Numbered from the stretch's first letter, positions 45,020 through 58,729 are shown. The stretch is 64,000 bases of DNA from Capsicum annuum (GCF_002878395.1 NW_025861769.1:345237-409236), one strand, 5' to 3'. Program-made: numbers and translations. The notes: a model not told the origin generated them from the letters alone.

Positions 45020-47438
45020 TGTAATACCCCGGGAAATTTTTCGTTGAAATTTTATGCGTAAAATATGTTGGGTTCTATTTTCTAGAATAAATTATAAATT
45101 TTTCGTGTGAAATGTCTCAGATTATGACCCACCATTGTGTATAGTATCAAATAATCTTTCCAACGATATGTGGATTATCCAAAACGGACACCCGAACGCT
45201 GAGTTATGAACATTCTGATTGAACCGTGAATCGTAGTGAACAGTAAAACGTGCAGGAAAAAGTAAGGAGGCCTGACGTATTTTCGCTCCAACTTTAAATG
45301 ATCATAACTCCTTGTACATAATGATCTGGGTGATTTACTATATATCAACGGAAAGATCTGCGAGTCATCTTTCCAATGAAATTAGTTTCATCCAATTTAT
45401 CTATCAGATCAAACATTTATGGTCGATCTACTTCAGTATATAAAAAGTGAATTTTTGGGTCAACTTAAAACAATCATAACTCCTCGTACACAATGATCTG
45501 AGTGAGATACTATATATCAACGGAAAGATATGAGAGTCCTCTTTCTAATGAAATTTGTTTCATCCAATTTGAATATCGAAGTAAAATGTTATGGTTGATC
45601 TACTTCAGACTATCAAAACAGTCCACCAAAGGACAGATTCGAGAATTTTTTTGATTTTTAGAGGCATTTTCGTCACTACCCCTCACCCAAAATCCATCCA
45701 AACCCTATATTAAAGCCTATTGGAAGCATTATATGTTATATTTCATCAAACTCCCTCAAAAAGAAAACCCTAAGCTCCTACATCCAACTTCAAGAACCCC
45801 CAAAGTTCACCATTAATTCTGCAAATTTATTCAAGATTTCAAGTTCCTAGTTCAAGAACTCCAAGAACCATCATTCAAAGGCACAATTAACATCTCAAAA
45901 ATGAGTATCGATCTAAAGTTTATCATTCAAGGTATGTGGGGTTTCTCAACAAGAACTTTCTTTCATTCTTGTGCCCAAAAATAATTTTCTTTATAAAGGC
46001 ATGATTTTTATTTGGTTTTTATGAATTTGAAGCATGAACCCATGTCTTGTGATGATTATTATTAACTCTTGATGTTTATGATTTTTAAAGATGAATTTAC
46101 ATGTGTGGTGATATAAAGCATGAATCTTGAACGATATTTATCATGATTTTGATATTTGGGTCGTGAATACCCATTGAAAATTATGTTTTTGTTGAGAAAG
46201 TGTGTGTTATAAGAACGTTGATATTGAATATTTGAGATATTTTTAATGATTTGACCTTTTGGTTTTAATGGAGTTGTTTTGAACTCTAGTGTGAAAGAAA
46301 TCCACAACGTGATTGATTTTGATAGATGGGAAGCTTGATGGCTCCTGATGTGTATTTATATATTACTGAAATTGTTTTGTTGTGGATTGTCTTTGAAATG
46401 ATCTGAGCTAAGTCCGGGAGAAATCTTTAGCACCGAGTGGGAGGTATAAAGTGAACTTACTTCCCTTGAACTACGTGCCCCCGTAGGAGTGAGCCTGAGG
46501 CTGATTTATATAGTGATCACTAGTTTGTATGGATTTGATATCGATAGTCCTACTCCGATGGCAAGGATAGGATGGATCTCCCCAACGTGGGTTGTACGTT
46601 GGACTCCATGTAGCTCACATGGTTTATGTCTGTTATAGGATCTCCTAGTGTGTGTGTGTTTCCTTGTGTCTATGGTGAATGGTGAAGTGATTTGAAAGTG
46701 GAATTGTGAAAGTTATTCTTTTGAAAGAGTTAAATGATATTTACATTATGAGAATTGATATTCTTGATGAACTGAAAGTGACTGACAAATTATATGATGA
46801 GTCACATGTGTTATTGTACTTATTTCATCCTCTCATGATTATGATGATTTTCTTCGGGCTATGTGATTCTTTCATACATCCTGAATATTTCTTGTAAATA
46901 TTTATGATGATGATGTTTATACAATTGCATACACCCCCATATTCTCGGTTCCTTTCCATGGTACTGACCCACATCTTTGGATATGGGCTACAGTTTCTCG
47001 GAATGTAGGTTCAGGTGCTCAATTCCAGGTTCGACAGTGATTCTTCGGGCACGCTATTCTATATCCTCTATTATGGTGAGTCCTTATGTTCCGAGGACGT
47101 GATGTCTGATGTTAGTTTCACAGAATTGTTTACATTTGATAACTGAGTATGAGTCAGTTGGGGCATGTCTAATTGGCTCGCTGGTTTTATTGATTTTCTT
47201 AGAGGCTTGTAAGACTAGTATAGATGTTGGGAATTGACTAATAAGTCGTATTTTGTTATCTTTCTGAAATTCTTTTATTCTTGGATGATGGTTACTCTAT
47301 TGATATTTGAGGGTTATTTATGGAAACCCCGTTGATTTGTGTTAAACTGAATGAAAATGGCTCAAAGGGTTAGCTTGGGGCTACTCGTAGCCTTAAGCAC
47401 TGTGTGACGTTCCGAGACCCATTTTTTTGGGCGTTACA
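45020..47438 (+). repeat. 3' LTR of element G
   Basis: It begins TGTAATACCCCGGGAAATTT after the purine tract AAGGGGGGAT and ends GGGCGTTACA. It is close to the 5' LTR in length once the artefact is removed, and similar throughout. The AAGGTATGT plus hairpin is at 45929-45972. Confidence 0.95.
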
Positions 47439-49270
47439 AACTCCTCCGTAGAACCTTCCCTAAAGTCACATCCTTGGTCCGCAACTGACGGACTTACTGA
47501 TCCAAGATCTCAACCAGGACTTCCTCATAAGACTAGGAATTTGAAACAACAAGACTCTTCAAAGGAACAACCAAGAAAGGATCACCCACACACTTCCTCA
47601 ATATCGAACATGAATGAATAGAACACAACTTAGTCAGCAGCTCTAACTCATATGCTATATGGCCCACTCGCCTTAAGACACGGAAGGGACCAATATACAA
47701 GGGACTGAGTTTCCCATTCTTTCTAAATCGCATAACTCCCTTCATGGGAAAGACTTTTAAGAACACTAAATCCTCCATATTAAACTTTAACTCCCTATAC
47801 CTCACCTCTATATAGAATTTTTGGCGACTTTAGGTGGCCTTAAGTCTATCCCGAATCACCTTCACCTTTTCCATGGATTGGTGAACCAAGTTGGGACCGA
47901 ATAACCTATTTTCACCAACCTCAAACCACTCAATACGAGACCTACACCTCCTACCATAAAGGGATTTGAAAGGATCCATCCCGATACTAGAGTGAAAGCT
48001 ATTATTTTAAGTAAACTCTATGAGGGAAAATAATCAACCCAACTAGAACCAAAGTCGATTACACATGACCTTAGTATATTCCAAAGTTTAAATCATTCTA
48101 TCCACTTGTCCATTCTCTTGAAGGTTAAAAGCGGTGCTAAGGCTCACCTTAGTTCCCAAGCCTCTCTAAAAATAACACAAAAAATAAGATGAGAACTGAG
48201 TACCTTGATCAGATATGATGAAATTGGAGCACCATGTAACTTGTCGACTTCCTAAATGAAAAGATTAGCATACAAATGCTGATCCTTAAGGGTTTGCAAT
48301 ACTATACGGAGGTGATCGGCATGATCCTCACCACTCTTATAATAAACCAAGATGTCATCAATAAATACAATGACGAATAAGTCTAAAAATTGATGGAAAA
48401 CACAATTCATAAGATCTATAAATGCTATCGGTGCATTAGTCAAACCAAAGAACATCACCAGAAACTCTAAACAACCATACCGGATTTGAAAAGCAGTTTT
48501 AGGGATATCCACCTCCCTAATCTTCGATTGATGATAACTCGATCAAAGGTTAATCTTAGGAAAGTAATTCTCACCCTGAAGATTGTCAAACAGGTCGTAA
48601 ATCCTAGGAAGAGGATACTTATTCTTCACTGTCACCTTATTCAACTGGTGGTAATCTATACACAATCGAAAGGACCCGTCCTTCTTATGTACAAAGAGTA
48701 ATGGAGTACACCATGAGGAAACACTAGGGAGAATAAAACCCTTATCACAAAGATCTTTCAACTACCCTTGAGTTCTTTTAACTCAGCTGGAGACATTCTA
48801 TTGAGAGGAATAGAGACAGAACGAGTGTTTAGAAGAAGATCAATCCCAAAATCTATTTTCCTATCGGGAGGGACACTAGAAAGATCATTAGGAAATATTT
48901 TGGGAAACTCACAGATTGTAGGGACAGATGACAAAGAGGGACCCTAGGAATTAGAATCTTTAAACCAAACCAGGTGACACAAACACCCCTTAGAAATCAG
49001 TTTTTGGACTCTAAGATATGAAATAAGCCTTCTCTTAGGCACTAGGGAACTACTTTCCCACTCAATCACTGGTTCATCTAGGAATTGGAAACTAACCCTT
49101 AGGGTCCTACTGTCAAGAGACGCATAGAACGGATGGAGCCAATCCATCCCTAAGATAATATCAAAATCTAACATCTCCAACTCTATCAAATTCAACGTCT
49201 CCCTATCACAGATAGTTATCATCCAACCTCTACAAACTCTCATAGCCATAACAGAGTCACCCACTGGGGT
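47439..49270 (-). pseudogene. pol of element H: protease end, RT, partial integrase
   Basis: From 49270 down the minus strand reads protease (PVGDSVMAMRVCRGWM, MLDFDIILGMDWLHPFYASL) and the linker LISKGCLCHLVWFKDSNS. RT follows with [51 protein letters not shown] and the catalytic [10 protein letters not shown] at about 48345. It then passes directly from the RT thumb to HGAPIS-type integrase core, so RNase H and the integrase zinc finger are deleted near 48240. The integrase C-terminus (WFEVGENRLFGPNLV, MEDLVFLKVFPMKGVMRF, LSPLYIGPFRVLRRVGHIAY) runs to 47439, where G is inserted. Stops are present. Confidence 0.9.
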
Positions 49271-49682
49271 TGTAATACCTCAAAAATACACCATGGATGC
49301 CACACGATGCTTATGGTCCCAAAAGACCACAAGATGACCAATGAACTGGTACCTACTTTGAGTACTAAATAATATACTGATAATAAAGATATGAGCAAAA
49401 AATCTACTGATAATTCCATAAGGTTTTAGAAACTAAAAATAATACTGAATCATATTTTTGAATGTATGTAAACGTACTCAATATACTGATAAAAATACAA
49501 CTAATAAACTGACTATCTGTCTGAATGTCTGAAAGCCTCTAAAACTGACTGACCGTGGAATTGATGGGACAAACCTCCAACTAACTCTAACTGACTAAAT
49601 AATTGAACTGCTTTCATAACTGAATATAAGATAAACCCATCCTCGAATGGTAAGGACTCTCCACTATTGCTATTGCCGATAA
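49271..49682 (-). repeat. LTR of I, left copy, part 1
   Basis: Plus-strand reading starts TGTAATACCTCAAAAATACACC, which is the LTR 3' end in minus orientation. It aligns with 58753-59160 and stops where J is inserted. Confidence 0.9.
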
Positions 49683-52600
49683 TGTAATACCCCACATTTT
49701 TTAGCTAGTCTTTGAACCGTCGTTCCTACGCGTATAAGCTATGATCTAAATGATTCCTATGTGAATATAAGTTTCATGATCTTTATCCTCATGTTTTATT
49801 TATTTTTGGGGTGTAAAATTTTCACAAGAATCACTTAGAACAAAGTTGAGCTTAGAGCCTTTGATTCATCTAAAGTTTGGCATTTGATCCAATAAGGGTC
49901 TACTTTAAACGTGTATTAATTTTTATATACATAGAATTTTGCAGCTCAATATAGACCAAATTTTATATAATTGAATTAGCTTTCCAACAATATCAATTTT
50001 ACCAAAATTTGATACCCGAGCAAAAAGTTATGGCATTTTCCGTGTGAGGCAGTAAGACGACGCAATATCAATGCGACGCATTGGCATGCGCGTTACGAAA
50101 CTGTTTCACATGCTAATTCAGTTTTTAAAGGGTCTAGGAGAACTTTGGTCACTTCCTCTCACCCAAATATGCCCATAGCACTTAATTTCAGCCCCTCAAA
50201 GCAATATACACTCAATTATTCATCTATTCTCTCAAAGAAAAACCCTAGCCTCCTCAATAACACTAAGAACTTCATCAATTTTTCTTCAAGAAAAGCAAGA
50301 AATCAAGTTTTCTAATTCAAGAATGCTTTCAATATTGTGTTTCTCCTTTAAGATTAAAGCTTTAAGGTATGTGGGAGTTCATCCATGGGTCCTCTTTCAC
50401 CCATGGAGTCCAAAAACTCTTTTCTTTTAATTAAAGAACGAATTTTCCATTACTATGGTATTTAGTATAGTCAAGAAAGATTGAATTTCATGTTTTCATG
50501 ATGTTTTTAATCTAATTCATCCCATGTAAGATTCCATGAAAGATTTTAAATTTCTCATGCTATGAATTTGAATTTTTCATGCTTTATTCAAGTAAATTCC
50601 ATGATAGATCCTAAATTCATGATGTTTAGTAATATTCCCATGTTTTAAATTCATGCCTTCCACATGTTTGATGAAATTCCTATATCATGTTAAGTCAATT
50701 TCAAGATGAATCCCCAAGTTATGAATTTTTCCATGTAACTCTATTATTCCCTCATGAATAAGACATTCTTGTGTTCAAGTTATGAACTTTACATGTTCTG
50801 ATGAAATACCTATGTCCTATTTCAAGCGAATTATATGTGAATTCCGCAATTCATAATTTTAGTTATGTAATCAGGCTATGCTCCCACGTTTAAGATATTC
50901 CCATGTCTAAGTTCATGATCCCCACGTGTTTTACGAATTGCTCCATATTAAAGTATTAGTCTCCATGTGCTTATTAGAATGCCCATGTGAATTGAATAGG
51001 GTAATCATGACGCGTTACCATATGTTCTCATTCATGTACAAGTCCATAACCTCCAAGTGTTTGATAAAATTTCTCAGTAAATGAATTGTGAACAATTGAC
51101 TATGGCTACGCTTTTCAATATCATGCTATACTTTACTTTCCATGCTATTGAGTCCTGGGGGCATTCAATACCCAAAAATCTAGCTTTTTACCTAGAGCTA
51201 TAGTAGTTACTGAATAGTTTCAGTAATGTCATGATCATTAGTACTCAGTCAGTTACAGAACTCAATGAACTCGGTCAAGTTCAGTCAGTCAACACGATCA
51301 GTAATAGTTTAGTCAAGCATAGTACAGTCCAGTTGTAGTCCCAACATCAGTTATACATTAATAATTACATTAGATTCGTATGCACTATTATTTTCAGAAT
51401 ACCATGACCTAAGCTTATCAGTTATCAATTATCAGTTATCAGTGCATGCACCATCTAGTATTCCAGTGCCTTTCAGTTGGGAGTAGGATTTAGCATCGAG
51501 GGGGTATAGCGATGGCTGCTTCCCCATCAGATAGGTAGAGCCATTAGTAGCAGTCCCTGTACTTTAGAACAATGTAGTTAGCATAGGATTTGAGGAGTCA
51601 CACATCAGTTCTGTCTTGACTACCTCCCAAGGGTCACCCATTATTTTAGGATTGACACCCTTAGTCCTTCTGGACAACACAATACATCAGTATAATGGAT
51701 CCACATAACCAGTGTTAGTACCCGTGGAATGGTATTGACACCCTTCTAACTGGGGTTATAGGTTAGACCCCGATTAGCTCAGATTGGGACATATCGATTA
51801 GATGAACACTCCCACAATTTTAGTTTTAGCTTCAGTCTTAGTATAGAACTCAATTCAGTTCTACAGAATTAGGACTGTAAAAAAAGTCACCTAGTTATCA
51901 GTTAACGCAACTATCAGTTACTCAGTTATCAGAACTTAATGTTCAGTTCCAGTATGAACTTAGTTACAGTCCTAATTACAGTCTTAGTTATCATCTTAGT
52001 TATAGTCTCTGTCACAATCTCAATCCAGCAATTAGATCAGTAACCCAGTTCAGTTTTAGGGTTGCTTGACCATAACGTACAGTTATCAGTTATTCAGTTA
52101 TCAGTATTTCAGTACTTTAGATTACTAACTATTTTAGAATCATGTTATACGCTTGGTCTTGCATTCTTAAAGAATATAGTTTTTTCATGAATTCATGCTT
52201 AGTTATCTTATGTTGCTCAGTCAGGCCTTACCTTTTATGCATAATACTCTACAGTTTTAGTCTAGTTATTCAGACTAAGTACAGTTCACTCTTACATGCG
52301 CAGTATTAAGCTATCAGTCATTCAGTTAAGAAGATAAGTTAGTATGTTTATGCGTTCGTGCTTAGTGTGATTGTATATTCAGATCCTCAATTTTTATCAG
52401 TCTCCATCACGTAGTTCCAGACCCAGCATTCATATAGTATCCATGTTTTATCATACCCCAGCTTCAGTTATACTAATATCATTAAAGTTTACAGAAACTA
52501 AGTGTAGAGATTCACCATCTTGTCAGAAAATGGTTGTCACTCATACTTTAAGATATTTTAGTTTATAGTTTATTCCAGCCTATTGGTAAGTCTACTTACA

Positions 52601-53164
52601 CTAAGCATGTATGTTTTACAATTACATATGAAATCAGTTTTACTTATTGCATTCACCCCTACATACTCAGGACATTCCAGAAGTACTGATCTATATATAT
52701 GTCTGTGTGGCTACATTGTTTCATAATATAGGTACCAATTGTAGCCTACATATCACGATCAGACAATTACAGATTCCATCCAGTAGGTGATGAGTTTTCT
52801 TACTTTGAGAACACCAGATAGTTTTAGTTCATTTATAGTTTATTTACTTTCATGTGTATTGATTAGCGGTAGTTGGACGCTTGTCCCATCTATCTATAGT
52901 CATATAGTAGAGGCTTCATAGATGTCATTCAGAGTCAGTCATGTAATTTTAGTTATTTTCTTTAAGATTTATCAGATTGTAAAGTTTTATCAGTATTGTA
53001 TCTATTTTAGATTTTTAGTATGTATATGTTTTCGCATAGTAGAATAACTATCTATTATGCTAAAATTTAGTTGCTTAATAGTATACCAGTTCATGGGTTG
53101 GCTTAGGATCACGTGTGGTTCCAAGCACCGTGTGATGACTAGGGGGTAGTGTTAGGTCATTACA
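49683..53164 (+). mobile_element. element J: 3.5-kb solo LTR
   Basis: It begins TGTAATACCCCACATTTT and ends GGTCATTACA, with GATAA at both flanks (49678-49682 and 53165-53169). The surrounding LTR of I continues in register on both sides, as seen by comparison with the uninterrupted right copy. No gag, pol or second LTR lies inside. It carries the same LTR modules as A and F: a GCGACGCATTGG block near 50055, an ACCCTAG box near 50242, AAGGTATGT plus hairpin, and TATTGACACCCTTCTAACTG. Confidence 0.9.
50364..50406 (+). promoter_or_regulatory. splice-donor-like AAGGTATGT plus hairpin in LTR J
   Basis: AAGGTATGT at 50364 is followed by a perfect 8-bp stem, CCATGGGT (50383-50390) and ACCCATGG (50399-50406), around the loop CCTCTTTC. 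Confidence 0.6.
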
Positions 53165-54931
53165 GATAAGCTGATCTGCCTAAGCACGTTTAAGAAACTG
53201 AGCATGCGAACCTATGATATCAAACATCATAGCGCAAGAAACAAGTATGTGGTCAGTACTTTGAATATACTAGTATATGAGATGAGGTTAGGCTAAAATT
53301 TATGAGTTATATGCATGAGATAATGATTGAATGAAAAGCATGAGATAGCTGAGTATAAATGCATGAAAACTATAAAATCAAAGAATGCATAACCAAGCAT
53401 AAAATATGTTCTGATATAGTTTGTAAACTGAAATACTAAAACACTGATAACTGTATGCCATGGTCAAGTAAACCCGAAACTGAACTCTATAGTGAATACT
53501 GAACTGAGACTGTGGAAGTTAGCTATAACTGACATCCCCCAAATCTATTACTGGGGTCCAAACTGTAACCTTAGTTGGAAGGGTGTTAGTACCGTGCCAC
53601 GGGTACTAACCTTGGCTATGTTGATCCACTAATTTAATATCCCGAAGGACTAGGGTGTCATGTCTAACTGAAGGGGGACCCCTCAAAGTCTATGGTGGTA
53701 CCATAGGACTAGAACTTAGGGACTGCTACTAACGTCTCCTTCCTACTAATGGGGGATACACCATCCCTACGTTTACTTGGTGCTAAGTTTTACTCCCAAC
53801 TGAAAGACACTAATTTCTGAACTGACCTTAGTTTAACTTAGTCACGATTGAACTTAACAACTAGCTGAATAGAGATGTTCATTATTTATCTGAAATCATT
53901 TTGTAATTATTGGAAACTATACGAAAAGCTAAATTTCAGGTATTCATAACCCCCAACACTAAATAGAAATAACAATAAGGACATATGAAGCCTTGAATAC
54001 CGTAAAAGGGACCATTGTTAAAAATGACTCTTAGACAGTTCATCAAAAATATAAGGGTCATGAATTAATGCATATGAATAGTTTAAAACATGCAATAATC
54101 ACATGGCTGCAATACAAAAGCCACAATTCAAGAATTTAACATAAAAGCATCATATTCCAATATGTAAGGTTCAATTTCATCGAAAACAATTGTAAAAATG
54201 ATGTATAATCAAAATTCCTAACAATTGATGGGGTTAATTTATCATAAAACATATAAAAACTCACAATTTGGTATAAAAGAAGGATTCTTGAACTCCATGG
54301 GTGGAAAGGGCCAATGGATGAACATCACACATACCTTTAATACCTAAATGTAGAAAGGGACAACTTTCTTGAATGTTCTTGGATAGTGAAGCTTGAATCC
54401 TTGAGTTTTCTTGAAGGGGAGAGGATTTAATTTGATGAACTTGGGGCAAGCATAGGGTTTATTTGAGAGTAAAACTGGGGAAAGTAGGTAAATAATGCCT
54501 TATAAGTAATTTAATCTCATGTTTTTACAAATTGGGGTGCTGGGAAAAGATAATATTGCCCTTCTATAATTTAAATTCACAACTGGAATACCGATCAGGC
54601 TACCATCGCGATGCATCAAGGCTGACATCGGTATAACCACCGCGATACGCCAAAATCACGGTGAGGTTCTGGAAACAAAATCCAAACGTGCCTCAATCCT
54701 CGTTCAAAAAATCTAAAACTTCCTCAAGTCATGCTCCTTATACCCCTGATCATGAAATAAATTAAAAATTTATGTCTAAGGGTCAGTAAGGTCACTTTAA
54801 AAATCATTGAAGTTAAGAATCGAAAAGTAAAACTAAATCCCCAACACTTCGTTAAATTTTTAGGATCTAAGCCTCTTATGCATGCATTATGAGTTGAGTT
54901 AAGTTGAGCTAAGACAAATACGGGTATTATA
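53165..54931 (-). repeat. LTR of I, left copy, part 2
   Basis: It continues the alignment with the right copy from about 59160 to 60955. On the minus strand the LTR starts TATAATACCCG at 54931, where the TG has mutated to TA. Upstream on that strand is the purine tract AAGGGGGAGATAT. The hairpin region is at 54295-54337 (minus) with one stem mismatch. Confidence 0.9.
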
Positions 54932-57500
54932 ATATCTCCCCCTTGGGAATATTCACCCTCGAATAATACTAATTAAGATGAGAATACTGAGGGAACTGAA
55001 ATCACATACTGAACATGCATAACTAAAAACATGGTTACATGACTGAGTTTGAGACATGATACATGACTGAACTAATTTTGTGAATACATGCAATTACATG
55101 AAAATGGTTATAAGGATAAGATAAAAGCGAGGGAGTCAACTTATGAGTACCCATTACTTCTAGTTGGATCTTTTTTCGTGAAGAAAGTTGAGAGGTTTAG
55201 GACACCAAAACTTGGGGGTATCTCAATCATCTCCCCCTTCGGATAGTTCATCCCCCGAATAATACTGACTTGGCTAAAACATCGAGGAAAGACTGAGATG
55301 ATACACAGGACACTAACGAGATAAACGATAACTGAATACCCGAAACCTAAAACTAACGCATAACGTATGAATTGATCTGAATTCATAGTTTACATGGATA
55401 GGAAAGATTACCTCTTGAAATGGCTACACTCAACTGGAGCATTTCTTTAATGCTCTTTCTCAGAAGTTCTAATAATGTTAGAGAGAAGGGAATCTTAGGC
55501 ATGACCTGAATAAGACATCTGCATAAGGAATCCCAACATGGCTATAGTTGTGTAACATGGAACATAAGCCTATGGAACATAAGCTAGGCTAGAATTACTA
55601 TGCCTTAGACAATGCAGCTACAACTTTCAAGCTTAAACATACTCCCTCAACTATACTTTCCACTATACTATCGCATTTCACTTTAGGCTACTAAAAATAT
55701 CCTCATAAGCACTAATAGCTCTATCTACTAAAATTTGAGTTGAACTAAATTCTCTCACTATGCTCAAGCCTACTCAAAACTATAAAATGTACACATAGTA
55801 CTGTAATACTAGTTTGAGTCGTGAATTCAACACACCCTGCATTTTTACAACCTCCCATCTCATGAATAATTCTTATCACATCTTCAATATCTGCATTCAA
55901 CCTCTTACTAGCCATTCACTAATATACAATGCATATATCCAGTTACACACCAATTTGACATTCAAGCCTAACTTTGTAACTATATATAAATTTTGAAACA
56001 ATATCCATAAAAGCATCTTTCTCATATCCTTTAATACCTCTAGCACCATAAACTTCCATACATTGCCCCTAAGAGTACACATTCTGAATTTCAACTAACC
56101 ATGACATGTATTAAAAACCTTACCTCAATAGTTCTTCAAACCTATATCCTCAGGTAAACTAAGCATGCAACAATCTTTTCTTAACATGAAAATCTTACTC
56201 TCTCACATCTAAACAAATTACTCATTATCTCTAACATTTCATTAGGGGAGGTCACTAAAAGGTTAAAACATGAGGACCTGAAACATGAAGGGCTACTATA
56301 TATAGCCTTGATACTTAACAAAGGTATGAGTAAAGTATTAACATCATGAATTCATCAAAGAGATCTAAACTGAGGACATACATGACATAATCTGAATGTC
56401 GGTGATCACTAAGTGGATAGCATGAGTTATGGGAACTAAACATACTGTAAAGCATGAGCACATGAGTCATGAGCTGCATGAACTGAGTTTGGAGTACATA
56501 AATTCATGTAATATGATTCAGACAGCTGAGTTAATAGGAACTCCATATACTAGGTACTGGAAATGTACATGATTTTCTATAAAGCGCATAAATATGAGCC
56601 AAAATGATGGAGCTATGACGTAAGGCATGAGTAGATATCGTGATGACTGAAAGACTTTGCACTGAGATGAAAATGGGTTAGGCATCTTCCTCCCCTACCG
56701 AGGTTCTACAACACACTGGCATCACTACTAAAATTTGGAAGCCTGATTTGGTTACTTATTTTATCATCTCCCCCTTAACTTTAAACCATTATTTTAAGTC
56801 TATGGGCCCCTTTTTATAAACGCTAAACTGAACTATCACCACTATACTTTAGAGTATGGGGTATAATAATGCACATAAATGATAAACTCACCTTGAAAAA
56901 CTATGCCTAAAAATGTAAGACCCACTGCTATTAGTTCCTTCTGATATGCATCTCTCAGCTTTCTATAGCCTCAATAATCATCATACCATAACTGAAACAC
57001 TGACTAAATTAGAATCTCCAGGAGTATCACTATACTATGAGTCCTTACAATGTAGTGCTTCAACTCTGCTTTCTATTTGCTCAATCTTTAAAGATTCAAG
57101 CTTAGATTCTAACACTTAACATATATATTCTCAAACTCTTAATGAACTGTACTAACTTTCTTTATAGCTTATTAGTATCACATCTCTAAACTTATATTCC
57201 TTCCTAAACCATGAGAACTACGATTATACCTAAACAACCAACGTAAACATGCTATAGCCCATAACTTAGCTAGTAAGAACATCAATTACTACATTACTAG
57301 CCCCATTCAAACTTTGCACTCAAGGATGCTACATAAGCACATCCATGCTGTCATACTTAGATTAAATTCTTGAAAATACTATTTCAAGCCTACTGGGTCA
57401 CCTTTCATACAAATAGCCCCATAGATATATAATCCATCAAATTCAAATAACACTATCCCCACTTTACTGCTGCTAAATTCTGGGTTCATGCTTTTAATCC
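54932..57500 (-). other. non-coding internal region of I in place of pol
   Basis: No RT, RNase H or integrase motif appears on either strand over 2.6 kb. The sequence is AT-rich and contains three purine-tract-like stretches on the minus strand: AAGGGGGAGATAT (about 54933-54945), AAGGGGGAGATGATTG (about 55225-55240) and AAGGGGGAGATGATAA (about 56763-56778). The first two are each preceded by a version of ATTCGRGGGTGAA. The rest is not recognised. Confidence 0.7.
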
Positions 57501-57578
57501 TAGATCATATGTTATCAAAGAATTCTAAGAAAATATCTAAAAACACATTTGACTCCTAAGATCTAAGGTACTACCCCT

Positions 57579-58530
57579 CTACTCAATGACTGGTTCATCG
57601 AGAAACTGAAACTGGACAACTTTTTTTCTAAAATCAACTAAAGTGGTTTGCTGGGATACTGTAATCGGGTAATTTCTGTATACCTGCCTGGTTAAGATAG
57701 ATTTACCTACTTGGGTAGACACTGAGAAATACTCTACTAATGTTGCGGGTCTGACACTAAAATTGACAGCTATATAGGGGGTTACAAGAGAAAATGAAGC
57801 CATGGGATCTAACAAAGCATACACATAAATATGAAAGACCTGGAATATAATCATAACTATATCAGGAGAGCTTTCCTGATCATGACGGTATTGAAGTGCA
57901 TATAATATATTATGATGCTGACCATTGGTTGCGCTGGAAGTGGCACCCTGCTGAGTCGAGCGACTGGAGGGAGCTGGAGGATAATTGGACTGACCCTGCT
58001 GACCACTCATTTGACAATCTCTAACTTTGTGGCCTATCTTGCCACACTTAAAACACACATCACTTGTATCTCTACACACACCCTTATGATTCCTACCATA
58101 TTTATGCAAAGCAGATTAGTACAAACACGCTTCCCATTACCTTATGACTTAGAGCCTGGTGCTCTATCTCAATTATCATTCTTAAACTTAGGCACTAGCA
58201 TACTGGCTGGACACAGAGCTAGGGATGATAATTTCTAATGGAACTAGGAATTTTCTCCACCTCTGGCCTTGGCATAAAACTACCTGTTCTTGCCCTCTTA
58301 ATATTTCTCTCTTTCTCCCTACGCTCCCCCCTTAATCTACTGAGAATAACCCATAAGTATAAATAGAAAAATAACCTACTGATAGTTATGATCAACTTTT
58401 GAATGAGATAAGGTAATGAAAGTAGCTTTTAATTTGGCGTGAGAGACATGCTCATTCAGGGGATCTTCTAGAACAGGCGAAGGTTGGGCTGGTTCTTATT
58501 GCTTCTTTCATTGTCCTTTTTAGGAGGCAT
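57579..58530 (-). pseudogene. gag and protease start of element I
   Basis: Gag starts MPPKKDNERSNKNQPN at 58530 on the minus strand. The capsid centre is deleted: the N-terminal part runs into KRARTGSFMPRP-like linker sequence near 58290. The open frame 58109-57579 (176 codons) holds an intact zinc knuckle, CFKCGKIGHKVRDC, then a Ser/Pro/Gln-rich linker, and ILYALQYRHDQESSPDIV. The protease has ALLDPMASFSLVTPYIA, in which the normal Gly after DP has become Met, and EYFSVSTQVGKS. The frame ends QFLDEPVIE and no RT follows. This is the longest undamaged stretch of retroelement coding sequence on this strand. Confidence 0.9.
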
Positions 58531-58729
58531 TTTTAGTAATGTCATGAAAGAATGAATAAGAAAGAAATTTCAAATTGAGCTCATGCTCTTTCGTACGACA
58601 TGAATACTGAAAGAATGGGAACTTTTCCTAAAACATCTTATAGCCTCTTGTCCATAAGTTTGGCGCGCTTCATAACCATGCACAAGACTATACTCAACGC
58701 GACTTTTAGACTCCCTAGGACACTTTAAA

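Larger units (their letters stand above)
38132..47438 (+). mobile_element. element G: plus-strand Ty3/gypsy chromovirus-like retrotransposon
   Basis: Two LTRs (38132-40854 and 45020-47438) flank a perfect PBS, gag and pol. The flanks are TATTC and AACTC, a target duplication only 3/5 conserved, but both sides read as one interrupted minus-strand gypsy C-terminus (element H), so the insertion is secure. Protease and zinc knuckle are deleted. The 5' LTR is longer only because of an assembly artefact (39875-40183). It is the best-preserved element here, yet has lost its gag start codon and carries several stops. Confidence 0.93.
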
